Position numbers and translations under genes: made by a program
In this document: one piece after another, positions 27,080-34,981 of the stretch
How positions within the stretch are numbered: the first letter of the stretch is position 1
How the letters are laid out: every line of letters begins with the position of its first letter
From: Lachnospira multipara ATCC 19207
GTDB lineage: Bacteria > Bacillota > Clostridia > Lachnospirales > Lachnospiraceae
Length of the DNA: 64,000 nt
Assembly (NCBI RefSeq): GCF_000424105.1
Contig: NZ_AUJG01000001.1
Location: 489,258-553,257 of the forward strand
Reading direction: 5' to 3'
The notes under the pieces: model-generated
Database searches by the model: none
What the model was told of the DNA's origin: nothing
The model's input: the letters and a program-made list of their open reading frames with translations, nothing else

Positions 27080-28123
27080 ATGGCATCGGATTATAAAATT
27101 GGTTCATTTAATATTCAAAAGCTTGGAAGGAATTCCATGTTGAAAAAAGATATCAAAAACATAGCCGAAATAATCACAGGAAATAAGATGGATGTAGTGG
27201 CTTTGCAGGAGATATCTGGTAAAGAACCATTAAAAGAAATAATGAAGGCATTGGATGGAGCAATCATTTCTGAAGTGAGAAGTCCTTCCAATAATGCGCG
27301 AGACTCTTATTTTTATGAGACTAGAAATTGGGCGAGCTGTTGGGCAAAACCAATTTCTCAAATTGGAGGGAAAAGTGCAGAAGAGGGATATGCTTTTATT
27401 TGGAACAAGCGACGACTTGAATTACCGGTAAATAAGAGGGGTGATGTAAGTTATCCGGACATCTATTTGAATGGTGGAAAGGTAATCCGTCCTCCGTTTT
27501 ATGGAAGATTCTTAATTAAGAGTTGTAATACTGAAATACGTTTGATTAATACACATATTGTTTTTCGTAAGACTCCGGTGGAGGATGATGAATTGGAAGA
27601 TAATCGTTCTACTGCAAGTGATTACGAGGAGCGAATTAAGGAATACAAGGTCTTGGCAAATGAAATATATCAGCGTATTTACGTAGATAGTATTGGAACA
27701 AGACAAGTGTTGACGTTTATTCTTGGTGATTATAACATGTGCCTGGAAGGTTCTAATTCATCTGATTTGAAAGCAATTATGCCAAAAGATATTCAGCGGT
27801 TAGAATATGGAAAGCATGTAATAAAGACTATTCAAAATCAGAAGACAACCATTAGAAGTAGGTCAAAAAGTAATCCAAATGGTGTGTACATAGGTGAGGA
27901 AAATCTTGCGAATAATTATGATTATTTTTCTTACGAGGAGAAGTTAGAGGACAGTATTGATATCGAGGGACATAGAATTGATGCTGAAGGAACCTATCAT
28001 GATAAGTTCCAACAGGTGGTGGATAATGATGGTAATCCAGTAAAGAATGAGTTTGAAGCATATAGGATGCTCGTATCAGATCATTTACATATTATGATGA
28101 CAGTAGCTATATCGAAAGGATAA
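27080..28123 (+). CDS. Endonuclease/exonuclease/phosphatase (EEP) family nuclease
   Basis: 347-aa EEP-fold enzyme. Motifs in order: SFNIQKLGRN (residues ~8-17), VVALQEIS with the metal-binding Glu (~45), an IRLINTHIVF His motif (~155), LGDYNMCLEG (~217) and the final SDHLHIMM (~338). The family cuts DNA or RNA or removes phosphates. The start at 27080 is chosen because ATGGAGGT at 27068 serves as ribosome site. Followed after 19 bases by the 904-aa gene, so they form a two-gene unit downstream of conjugative debris. No known defence system with exactly this pair was recognised. Confidence 0.85.
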   Translation: MASDYKIGSFNIQKLGRNSMLKKDIKNIAEIITGNKMDVVALQEISGKEPLKEIMKALDGAIISEVRSPSNNARDSYFYETRNWASCWAKPISQIGGKSAEEGYAFIWNKRRLELPVNKRGDVSYPDIYLNGGKVIRPPFYGRFLIKSCNTEIRLINTHIVFRKTPVEDDELEDNRSTASDYEERIKEYKVLANEIYQRIYVDSIGTRQVLTFILGDYNMCLEGSNSSDLKAIMPKDIQRLEYGKHVIKTIQNQKTTIRSRSKSNPNGVYIGEENLANNYDYFSYEEKLEDSIDIEGHRIDAEGTYHDKFQQVVDNDGNPVKNEFEAYRMLVSDHLHIMMTVAISKG

Positions 28124-28142
28124 AGAGGGAGGTCTAATTAAT

Positions 28143-30857
28143 ATGGGATTCTTCTATAGAAAGCAGATAATAGATTTTTTAGAAAAAACTCAATATAACC
28201 TAGAGCAAACACAGATGAATTTGGCTCAAATTCAAAATACACTTGTACCAGCAGCTGTTACGTCGGTAGAAGTTGCTGACAATAATGAATCATCAGAGAA
28301 TCAGATGGAACTTGATGCTGAGACTCGTGCTATCATGGCTGCTTATGCTTTGAATTTATGCACTGTTTCAGTAACACAGATTATAGATTATCAAGATTTG
28401 AATATCATGGAACAGGAGTATGACATGATATTGAATAATCTTAATCTGCAGAACATGCCTAATGATGATGCTCTTCTAGACATTTTAAAGCAGATACTCA
28501 ATACGGTAACTTTCTTTAGAATAGATCAAAAAGAGAGAGAATTCGTAGAGCGTGACTATCAGCAGAAGATGAAAAATGCTGTATGGTCAGCTGTGCCAAA
28601 TGTGGGGGCATTAATTGCAACCGGATTAAGTCAAGGCCCAGCAATGATGGCGGTGAGTTTGGCGGCAACGGTTGGTACGGTATATATGAATTATAGAAAG
28701 CAGAAGGCTGATAATTCTTTAGCATTTGATAGAGAAATGTGGCAGTTAGAAAGATCTGCAATAGAGCAGTTGGATGGCTTAAAGAGAGAACTTTTTGATA
28801 CAGCCTGGAGATTATCTAAACACTATGGTTTCGAAGATAAATTACGACTATCTGAAAGACAAATCCATCAATATAATCAAATATTAATGGATACAGATGA
28901 TGAGCGCAGATATGATCGTTTAGAAGCTATTGCGGATAACTTTAGAGCGTATCCTCCATTTTGGTATCAGTATGGTCACACAGCTACTTTGATTGCATTA
29001 GGTCTTCAGCACCGTATTTTAGATAATCGATTAGCTATTAAGGATCTGAAGAAAAATCATAAATCGGATAAAAACTTTAATGAAACGCTTGAAACCGCAA
29101 AAATAGAACTTGTATCATTAGAAGAGGCTGAGAAAAAGTATAGGGCAAAGGCAAAGGAACATTTTGAGTATTTCCAAAAGCTGAATAGATATGGATTACT
29201 TAGAGAAGACAAGATGGTTTCTATGTGTAATTTGGAATACGTCGATTTGCTATTGCAAGATGAAAATTATAATAAGGAATATATTTTAAATCTTATTCAA
29301 CATGCAATCGATAAGGCTGGAAGCGAACTTGAAATAGTCCAGTTATGCGTGTTTGCTTATATGAAATTAGGTGAAGCAGCTAAAGCTGAGAAGTACCTTA
29401 AAATGTTAGTTAATGAACATTACAATCAAATAATGAATGCGCAGATTTTAAGTAGCTTATATGTATATGACTTCTTTAGCAATGAAGGACAGGGGGAATC
29501 GCTTGCAAATTACAATGTTCTCTGCAAGCGTGTTCCAAAACAGTATCTGTTTCCGATGCCGAAGAAACCAAATGCAAGAAAATCATTATTGGAAAAACAG
29601 TTTATATATGTTCAAAAAACAGCGCTGCTTAAAAAGTATGAGTATGTTTTAAACAATCTGACCAGAACATATGCTAATAGATTTAATAGATGTCTGCCAT
29701 TACCAGAAGGATTAAACTTGGATGATGAGTTATTTAACGATTCGTATGAAAGCCGATTGGCTCTTTGGAATCGAATTTCTGGCAGATTAAAGAGTGATGA
29801 TGGTTCTTATAAGGAGAAATTAGCACAAACAGATATACTGATGGAATACATGAAGGTTCTTCAAGATTATTTCTATGAAGTTGTTACTTTGGTAGAAGAA
29901 GAGAACAGTGCGTATTATAGAGAATACTATCAGCAATTGAAAAAAGATATTCTATCTCCTATATCAAAAAATAAGGATGAAATAACCAAGTTTAGAGCAT
30001 CGCTTCTTGAGTCAGATGAAAATATACTCGAGAGTTTAGAACATGTATTTAATGAATATACGTTTATGTTTTTTGTTGGAGATATGCTTAGTTCCCTTAC
30101 ATCTATTATTACTGATAAAGTGACAAGAATGGAGGGAATGAATGATATTGCAGCAGATGAGGCAAGACTAATGCAGTTTTGTCAGAAGAATAGTATTCAA
30201 TTGCCAACTGAACAATATGTTCATGATACAACAAGTAATATGATAGATGAAGGAACTGATTTCCTCGTTGAGCAATTACTTGGAAATGGTGAATATGAAA
30301 TCTTGAAGAAGAGAACAGAATTAAGGAGCGGAATTCTTGAGTTGATTACTGATTATTTCAATGAGCATAAAATCATCATTAGAAGTAACAAATCAAGGTT
30401 ATTTATCCGAGAGCAGGATGATGCTTGGCTAAATATGTATTTCAGGAAAATAAAAGGAAAGCCATATAATAAGACCGACGTATTAGCAGTCATTGAAGAA
30501 CATGGATTATGGGATGCGTTCAATTATAAAGATTTATGGCTTGCAACAGACGGAGTTGTGATTGTTGAATTTGATAATTATGGAGCTGTTTGTACACCTT
30601 ATGAGAGAATTGTTATGGAAGACAATGAAATCAAGTGTGGAAACATGCGATACAATAATGGGTATGACGTAAATATGTACTTATTACGGCAGTTAATTGT
30701 AGATATTAAAGAATACATTGAACAGAACAATCCGGAGGAGCTCGAATTAGAGGCGTCATTATCAGATAACTGCTTTGAAGTAATTGAAGAAAAGGATAAT
30801 CCAGTGCTGTATTTATCCTATTATGCAGCTGATGAAGACGAAGAAGTAGAAGAATAA
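28143..30857 (+). CDS. Large coiled-coil protein with a hydrophobic segment, unknown function
   Basis: 904 aa; no family recognised. Visible order: an N-terminal Gln/Asn-rich heptad helix (residues ~5-35), an acidic linker, helices, a glycine/alanine-rich hydrophobic stretch at ~153-183 long enough to cross or insert into a membrane, a long charged helical part, a region at ~365-440 with TPR-like helices (QLCVFAYMKLGEAAKAEKYL), and an acidic C-terminus (ADEDEEVEE). GAGGGAGG precedes the ATG. No Walker or nuclease motif is seen. Placed directly behind the EEP nuclease, it could be its sensor or a membrane effector (inference). Confidence 0.7.
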   Translation: MGFFYRKQIIDFLEKTQYNLEQTQMNLAQIQNTLVPAAVTSVEVADNNESSENQMELDAETRAIMAAYALNLCTVSVTQIIDYQDLNIMEQEYDMILNNLNLQNMPNDDALLDILKQILNTVTFFRIDQKEREFVERDYQQKMKNAVWSAVPNVGALIATGLSQGPAMMAVSLAATVGTVYMNYRKQKADNSLAFDREMWQLERSAIEQLDGLKRELFDTAWRLSKHYGFEDKLRLSERQIHQYNQILMDTDDERRYDRLEAIADNFRAYPPFWYQYGHTATLIALGLQHRILDNRLAIKDLKKNHKSDKNFNETLETAKIELVSLEEAEKKYRAKAKEHFEYFQKLNRYGLLREDKMVSMCNLEYVDLLLQDENYNKEYILNLIQHAIDKAGSELEIVQLCVFAYMKLGEAAKAEKYLKMLVNEHYNQIMNAQILSSLYVYDFFSNEGQGESLANYNVLCKRVPKQYLFPMPKKPNARKSLLEKQFIYVQKTALLKKYEYVLNNLTRTYANRFNRCLPLPEGLNLDDELFNDSYESRLALWNRISGRLKSDDGSYKEKLAQTDILMEYMKVLQDYFYEVVTLVEEENSAYYREYYQQLKKDILSPISKNKDEITKFRASLLESDENILESLEHVFNEYTFMFFVGDMLSSLTSIITDKVTRMEGMNDIAADEARLMQFCQKNSIQLPTEQYVHDTTSNMIDEGTDFLVEQLLGNGEYEILKKRTELRSGILELITDYFNEHKIIIRSNKSRLFIREQDDAWLNMYFRKIKGKPYNKTDVLAVIEEHGLWDAFNYKDLWLATDGVVIVEFDNYGAVCTPYERIVMEDNEIKCGNMRYNNGYDVNMYLLRQLIVDIKEYIEQNNPEELELEASLSDNCFEVIEEKDNPVLYLSYYAADEDEEVEE

Positions 30858-30866
30858 TCTAATCTT

Positions 30867-30918
30867 ACATAGACCAGTACCTCTGGGGACGCCCAGATTG
30901 GTTCGTACTGGTCTATTA
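30867..30918 (+). terminator. Terminator-like hairpin after the 904-aa gene
   Basis: Perfect 12-bp stem ATAGACCAGTAC / GTACTGGTCTAT followed by TATTATT; the tail is weak. Confidence 0.65.
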
Positions 30919-31158
30919 TTATGCCCATTTTTAGTGCAAGGAATAGACATGAGCGTAACTATCAATTCATTTTCAAGAAAGTAAAATTCGGGAGAGGCTA
31001 TTTCCGAATTAAGGTACGATGATGAAGGTATTTAGTGTAATTGAATGAATCCATCGCTAAAATAGCGATGGATTTTCTTTTACAACATTGAAACTATTCG
31101 CCTAAAGGAATATACTTAAAACGTAGTGAATTGATGCCTATTTTTATGGAGGTGCTAT
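30919..31158 (+). other. Intergenic region with two more hairpins
   Basis: Contains AATTCGG / CCGAATT (30985-31010) and a good terminator AATCCATCGCT / AGCGATGGATT with a T-rich tail (31048-31082). The ~130 bases between two terminators could be a small RNA. GGAGGT at 31148-31153 is the ribosome site of the next gene. Confidence 0.4.
31048..31082 (+). terminator. Rho-independent terminator before the HTH operon
   Basis: 11-bp perfect stem AATCCATCGCT / AGCGATGGATT, then TTCTTTT. Confidence 0.78.
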
Positions 31159-31335
31159 ATGAATTTTGTACCGTCAGCAGTTAAGGCAGAGGAATGGGGC
31201 ATAAGTCAAAGACGAGTAGCTATTTTATGCAAAGAAGGAAGGGTTCCTGGAGCGGAATTAGTTGGTAATAGGTGGTTTTTACCGACTGATGCTGTTAAGC
31301 CCGAGGATCCAAGAAAGGCAAAGAAGAATGAGTGA
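31159..31335 (+). CDS. Small helix-turn-helix (excisionase-like) protein
   Basis: 58 aa: MNFVPSAVKAEEWGISQRRV then ILCKEGRVPGAEL and NRWFLPTDAVKP. This is the MerR/excisionase-like winged helix often found as a tiny DNA-binding partner in mobile and defence genes. GGAGGT is five bases upstream. Its stop overlaps the start of the GIY-YIG/DUF2075 gene by eight bases, so the two are translationally coupled. Likely an autoregulator of the operon (inference). Confidence 0.72.
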   Translation: MNFVPSAVKAEEWGISQRRVAILCKEGRVPGAELVGNRWFLPTDAVKPEDPRKAKKNE

Positions 31336-33073
31336 TAGAGTTGCAAATCCTATTATTAGAAAAATTGAAGATACTCAAGAGGCTTTAGATTTTTTTGAAA
31401 GTGTTACTTTGCCTGAAGAGGATGAAAAAACACAGGATATCATTATGAACTTTCCGACAGTATATATTCATAACTGGCAAGAGTCAGGTGATTTTGAAGT
31501 ATATGTTGGTGAGACAAATGATATTTTTAGAAGAACACGTGAACATTATGGTGCTGCGTCGGATAAGAGAGCATGGCAGAGCAAACTTTTAGAGAAGGAT
31601 GCGAGTCTTTTTATCATAGGTCATGAGCACTTTAATAAATCACTTACACTTGATATAGAAAACCGATTGATGCATTACATGATGAGTATAGATCGTGTGA
31701 AGCATGTGTATAATGGAAGAGGAAATCCGCAGTCTAGTTATTATCCGGTGGAAGAGCTCGATGCTATATTCCGTAGTATTTGGAGAGGATTGCGTCGCGA
31801 GAATAAAGAGCTTTTTCCAACGGAGAGTTCTATCAAAGACTCGGCTATTTACAAAGCATCACCATTGCACAAATTAACAAAAGAGCAGGAAAATGCCAGA
31901 GATTTAATTATCCAGAAGGTCAAAAGAGCACTTGAGAAGAATGAGACGAAACAGTTGATTTTTATAGAAGGTGAAGCTGGAACCGGTAAGACTGTTCTTA
32001 ATAGCAGTACGTTTTATGAATTGTATTGTAGGGCGGAAGAAGATAAAACAGAGTTAGATTGCCATCTGCTTGTAAATCATGATGAGCAGATTACAGTTTA
32101 TGAGCAAATAGCGGAAAAACTAGGGCTCACCGAAAAGTATGGAAAAGTGGTTAGTAAACCGACTTCGTTTATCAATAATCATACGGAAGATGATTCGGTT
32201 GATGTTGCTTTTGTGGATGAGGCACACTTGCTTCTCACGCAGGGTAAACAGTCCTATCGAGGGCAAAATCAGTTGCAGGATATTATAGATCGATCGCGTG
32301 TCACGGTGGTGATGTTTGATGAGAACCAGATATTGACAACAGAACAATTCTGGGAGGCTCAGATTCTAGAGCAATATCGTAAACAGGCAAAGGATTCCGA
32401 TAATTACGTGGTGTTGGAAAAACAACTTCGTATGCAAGCAGATCCTGAAACGATGGATTGGATTGATTCATTTACAAAAGAGGGTGAATTAAAGAAGATA
32501 CCGGTTTCTTCTTCAGGGTATAGCATTAAAGTCTTTGATAGTCCTGAACTTTTAGATAAAGAGATTAGGAAGAAAGCAAGCGAGAGCGATTCAGCACTTT
32601 CTCGAGTGATTGCTACTTACGATTGGGAATACAATAAAAAATCAGAAGCTCGATTAACGAAATGGGAAGTGCTCATTGGAAAGTGGCATAAACCTTGGAA
32701 TAGAGAGTTAGAATCAGAGCTCTCTAAAAAGGAAAAGCGAGCTATCAAAGGATTGGCTTGGGCAGAACAGCCTCAGACAATCGATGAGGTTGGGTCAACA
32801 TTTACAATTCAAGGATTTGACCTGAATTATGCAGGTATAATTTTGGGGCCTTCTGTAAAGTATAGAAATGGAAAGATTATTTTTGATCCATCTGCTAGTT
32901 ACAATAGTAAGGCTGTAAGAAATAGAACATTATCTGATGGAACAAAAAAGAAGTTTGGTGAGATGCTGATTCAGCATGAGGTGCGAGTGCTTATGACTCG
33001 TGGTGTGAATGGTATGTATATTTATGCATGTGATCCAGAACTTCAGGCGGAACTTATTAAGGCTTCAAAGTAG
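31328..33073 (+). CDS. GIY-YIG nuclease domain fused to DUF2075 P-loop ATPase
   Basis: 581 aa, start ATG 31328 overlapping the HTH gene. Residues ~38-110 are a GIY-YIG nuclease domain (TVYIHNWQ...YVGETNDIFRRTREH, with the catalytic Arg and a later Glu). Residues ~195-575 are the DUF2075/Schlafen-like helicase fold: Walker A GEAGTGKT (215-222), DEAH at 297-300, and a C-terminal part with TFTIQGFDLNYAGIILGPS and VLMTRGVNGMYIY. Such proteins are linked to phage defence and DNA repair. It heads an operon with two pyrophosphohydrolases and an HNH nuclease. Confidence 0.85.
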   Translation: MSDRVANPIIRKIEDTQEALDFFESVTLPEEDEKTQDIIMNFPTVYIHNWQESGDFEVYVGETNDIFRRTREHYGAASDKRAWQSKLLEKDASLFIIGHEHFNKSLTLDIENRLMHYMMSIDRVKHVYNGRGNPQSSYYPVEELDAIFRSIWRGLRRENKELFPTESSIKDSAIYKASPLHKLTKEQENARDLIIQKVKRALEKNETKQLIFIEGEAGTGKTVLNSSTFYELYCRAEEDKTELDCHLLVNHDEQITVYEQIAEKLGLTEKYGKVVSKPTSFINNHTEDDSVDVAFVDEAHLLLTQGKQSYRGQNQLQDIIDRSRVTVVMFDENQILTTEQFWEAQILEQYRKQAKDSDNYVVLEKQLRMQADPETMDWIDSFTKEGELKKIPVSSSGYSIKVFDSPELLDKEIRKKASESDSALSRVIATYDWEYNKKSEARLTKWEVLIGKWHKPWNRELESELSKKEKRAIKGLAWAEQPQTIDEVGSTFTIQGFDLNYAGIILGPSVKYRNGKIIFDPSASYNSKAVRNRTLSDGTKKKFGEMLIQHEVRVLMTRGVNGMYIYACDPELQAELIKASK

Positions 33074-33083
33074 AGGAATTAAA

Positions 33084-33404
33084 ATGAAACAGGAAACAAT
33101 AAATAGAATCAGAAAATTTACAGAAGATCGTGATTGGGATCAATTTCATTCTCCATCTAATTTAGCTAAGTCTATCGTCATCGAGGCAGCAGAATTATTA
33201 GAGTGCTTCCAGTGGGATGATGAAAAATACGATGAGCAGCACGTTAAAGAAGAACTGGCTGATGTAATGGTTTATTGTCAGAATCTCATAGACAAGCTTG
33301 GTTTTGATGCAGATGAGATTGTCAATATGAAGATGACACAGAACGAAGCGAAGTATCCGGTGGAGAAAGCAAGAGGAAGTAGTGCAAAATATACGGATTT
33401 ATAA
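33084..33404 (+). CDS. MazG-like nucleotide pyrophosphohydrolase
   Basis: 106-aa all-alpha NTP-PPase of the MazG superfamily. Metal-binding acids are in EAAELLECFQW and EELADVMVYCQNL. It hydrolyses NTP or dNTP to NMP + PPi and might remove modified or phage-needed nucleotides. The start at 33084 follows AGAGGA; it is ten bases after the GIY-YIG/DUF2075 gene. The longer frame from 33009 overlaps that gene and lacks a ribosome site. Confidence 0.85.
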   Translation: MKQETINRIRKFTEDRDWDQFHSPSNLAKSIVIEAAELLECFQWDDEKYDEQHVKEELADVMVYCQNLIDKLGFDADEIVNMKMTQNEAKYPVEKARGSSAKYTDL

Positions 33405-33420
33405 GGGGGAATAGGTATAT

Positions 33421-33720
33421 ATGGGAAAGCTTGTTAGAGATCGAATTCCTGAGATTATAAAAGCCGATGGCAAGAGCCCGATAACGAGGATTTTGTCGGA
33501 GGATGAATATCTTCAGAAATTGGATATAAAACTTAATGAAGAAGTTGCAGAATATCAAGTTGATAAATCAATTGAAGAGATGGCGGATGTTTTAGAAGTG
33601 TTATTTGCTATCTGTGAGGCTAGAGGATATTCCATTGAGCAACTTATGAAAGTTAAGCAAGATAAGCAGGGTGAAAGAGGCAGTTTTAAAGACCGAATAT
33701 TCTGGGAGGGCAATGAATGA
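33421..33720 (+). CDS. Phosphoribosyl-ATP pyrophosphohydrolase-like protein
   Basis: 99-aa member of the MazG/PRA-PH superfamily with the signature MGKLVRDRIPEII and the acidic set NEEVAEYQ...EEMADVLEVLFAI. It is not in a histidine operon, so it is the house-cleaning variant of this fold, acting on an unknown nucleotide. AAGGGGGA precedes the ATG. Its last four bases (ATGA) overlap the HNH gene. A second nucleotide hydrolase directly after MazG is unusual. Confidence 0.8.
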   Translation: MGKLVRDRIPEIIKADGKSPITRILSEDEYLQKLDIKLNEEVAEYQVDKSIEEMADVLEVLFAICEARGYSIEQLMKVKQDKQGERGSFKDRIFWEGNE

Positions 33721-34871
33721 GGAATAGCGAGTTCGACCTTAATATTGATTGGAAATATTATAATAATTTGGATGTGGTCGGTTTTTCACAGATGTTAAAA
33801 GATCCATCTTATTGCTATAAGTTTTATTGGCTCGAAGCGATCGTCAAAATGATTTCTCGAGATGTTGTAAATACATCTTTTAATGACATTATTGATGAAA
33901 TGATTTGTAATGCATGGTATACCGTGTTGGAGTTCCATGTTCATTTGAGTGGATTCTTACTTGGTGAGCCTCGCGATGCACTTGAACTTGCAGTTATTAC
34001 TCTTCAAGAATTAAGCGGATTGAGAGCAGATGCTGATGCAGAAAGCATAAGAAACGAAATAGTTAAATATGATAATGAGCTTCGTGAATATAAGAATAGA
34101 TTGACGAGAAATGTTCCGTACAGAGCACTTTCTGGTTTCTTTGATAATGCGAATCAAATTGTGGATTGGGGAAGAACCGGAGCATTGATTAAATACGCTC
34201 AGTTATTAAATAAATCTACACCGCTACCATATGTCATAGGTGAGAGCACGGGATTGAAGCGTGAAGTAACTTTTAGTGATGAATGGATAAGCCTAATCAA
34301 GGATAATACCGTTTCTATATTAGGATGGATTCAATTTGAAAAGGTGAAATGGCTGCAAAGCAATAATCCGGAGGTACCAAGCCTGGTGTATAAACTAGCG
34401 CCTATGGATGAAAAAATGCGTAAGCTAAGTCATGTTAGAGAATTATGGGAGTTGATTCTAGAACAGCGTTCAATCATAGATGTGTTTAAGGATATCCCTA
34501 TTGAAAGAGGAAATTATGATATCGATCATTTTATTCCTTGGTCGTTTGTAATGAATGATGAGCTGTGGAATTTGATGCCGATGGATTCTTCTTTGAATTC
34601 ATCTAAGAGTAATAAGCTGCCAGATTGGAATCGCTTCTTTGGAAAGTTTGCAAATAATCAGTTTATTCTTTATGGCATGATAAATGATGACAGTCATCCA
34701 CAGATACGAAACTGCTTTGAAAAATGTTATAAGGACAACCTTCATTCGATATGGGCCAACCAGGAATTATATCGAAGAGGAAATACACAAACTGAGTTTT
34801 ACAATATTCTAGAGAAGAATATGCAACCTGTCTATGACAGTGCAAAGAGACAGGGGTATTTGGTGTGGTAG
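33717..34871 (+). CDS. HNH endonuclease domain protein
   Basis: 384 aa. The HNH core lies at residues ~265-305: DIDHFIPWSF (Asp268, His271), then WNLMPMDSSLNSSKSNKLP with the second and third metal residues. The ~260 N-terminal residues are helical and unassigned (SGFLLGEPRDALELAVITLQ). The start is fixed by the ATGA overlap with the PRA-PH-like gene. Probably the DNA-cutting member of the operon; a GIY-YIG and an HNH nuclease in the same operon is notable. Confidence 0.8.
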   Translation: MRNSEFDLNIDWKYYNNLDVVGFSQMLKDPSYCYKFYWLEAIVKMISRDVVNTSFNDIIDEMICNAWYTVLEFHVHLSGFLLGEPRDALELAVITLQELSGLRADADAESIRNEIVKYDNELREYKNRLTRNVPYRALSGFFDNANQIVDWGRTGALIKYAQLLNKSTPLPYVIGESTGLKREVTFSDEWISLIKDNTVSILGWIQFEKVKWLQSNNPEVPSLVYKLAPMDEKMRKLSHVRELWELILEQRSIIDVFKDIPIERGNYDIDHFIPWSFVMNDELWNLMPMDSSLNSSKSNKLPDWNRFFGKFANNQFILYGMINDDSHPQIRNCFEKCYKDNLHSIWANQELYRRGNTQTEFYNILEKNMQPVYDSAKRQGYLVW

Positions 34872-34981
34872 ATATGGAATTCATTGATTAAATATTTGAA
34901 TTCCCGAATGTAATTTTGAAATAATGTTAAAAAAACTTGTTTAAAGTTGATTTACTAGATAAGAAGAGAGGACAGCAGATT

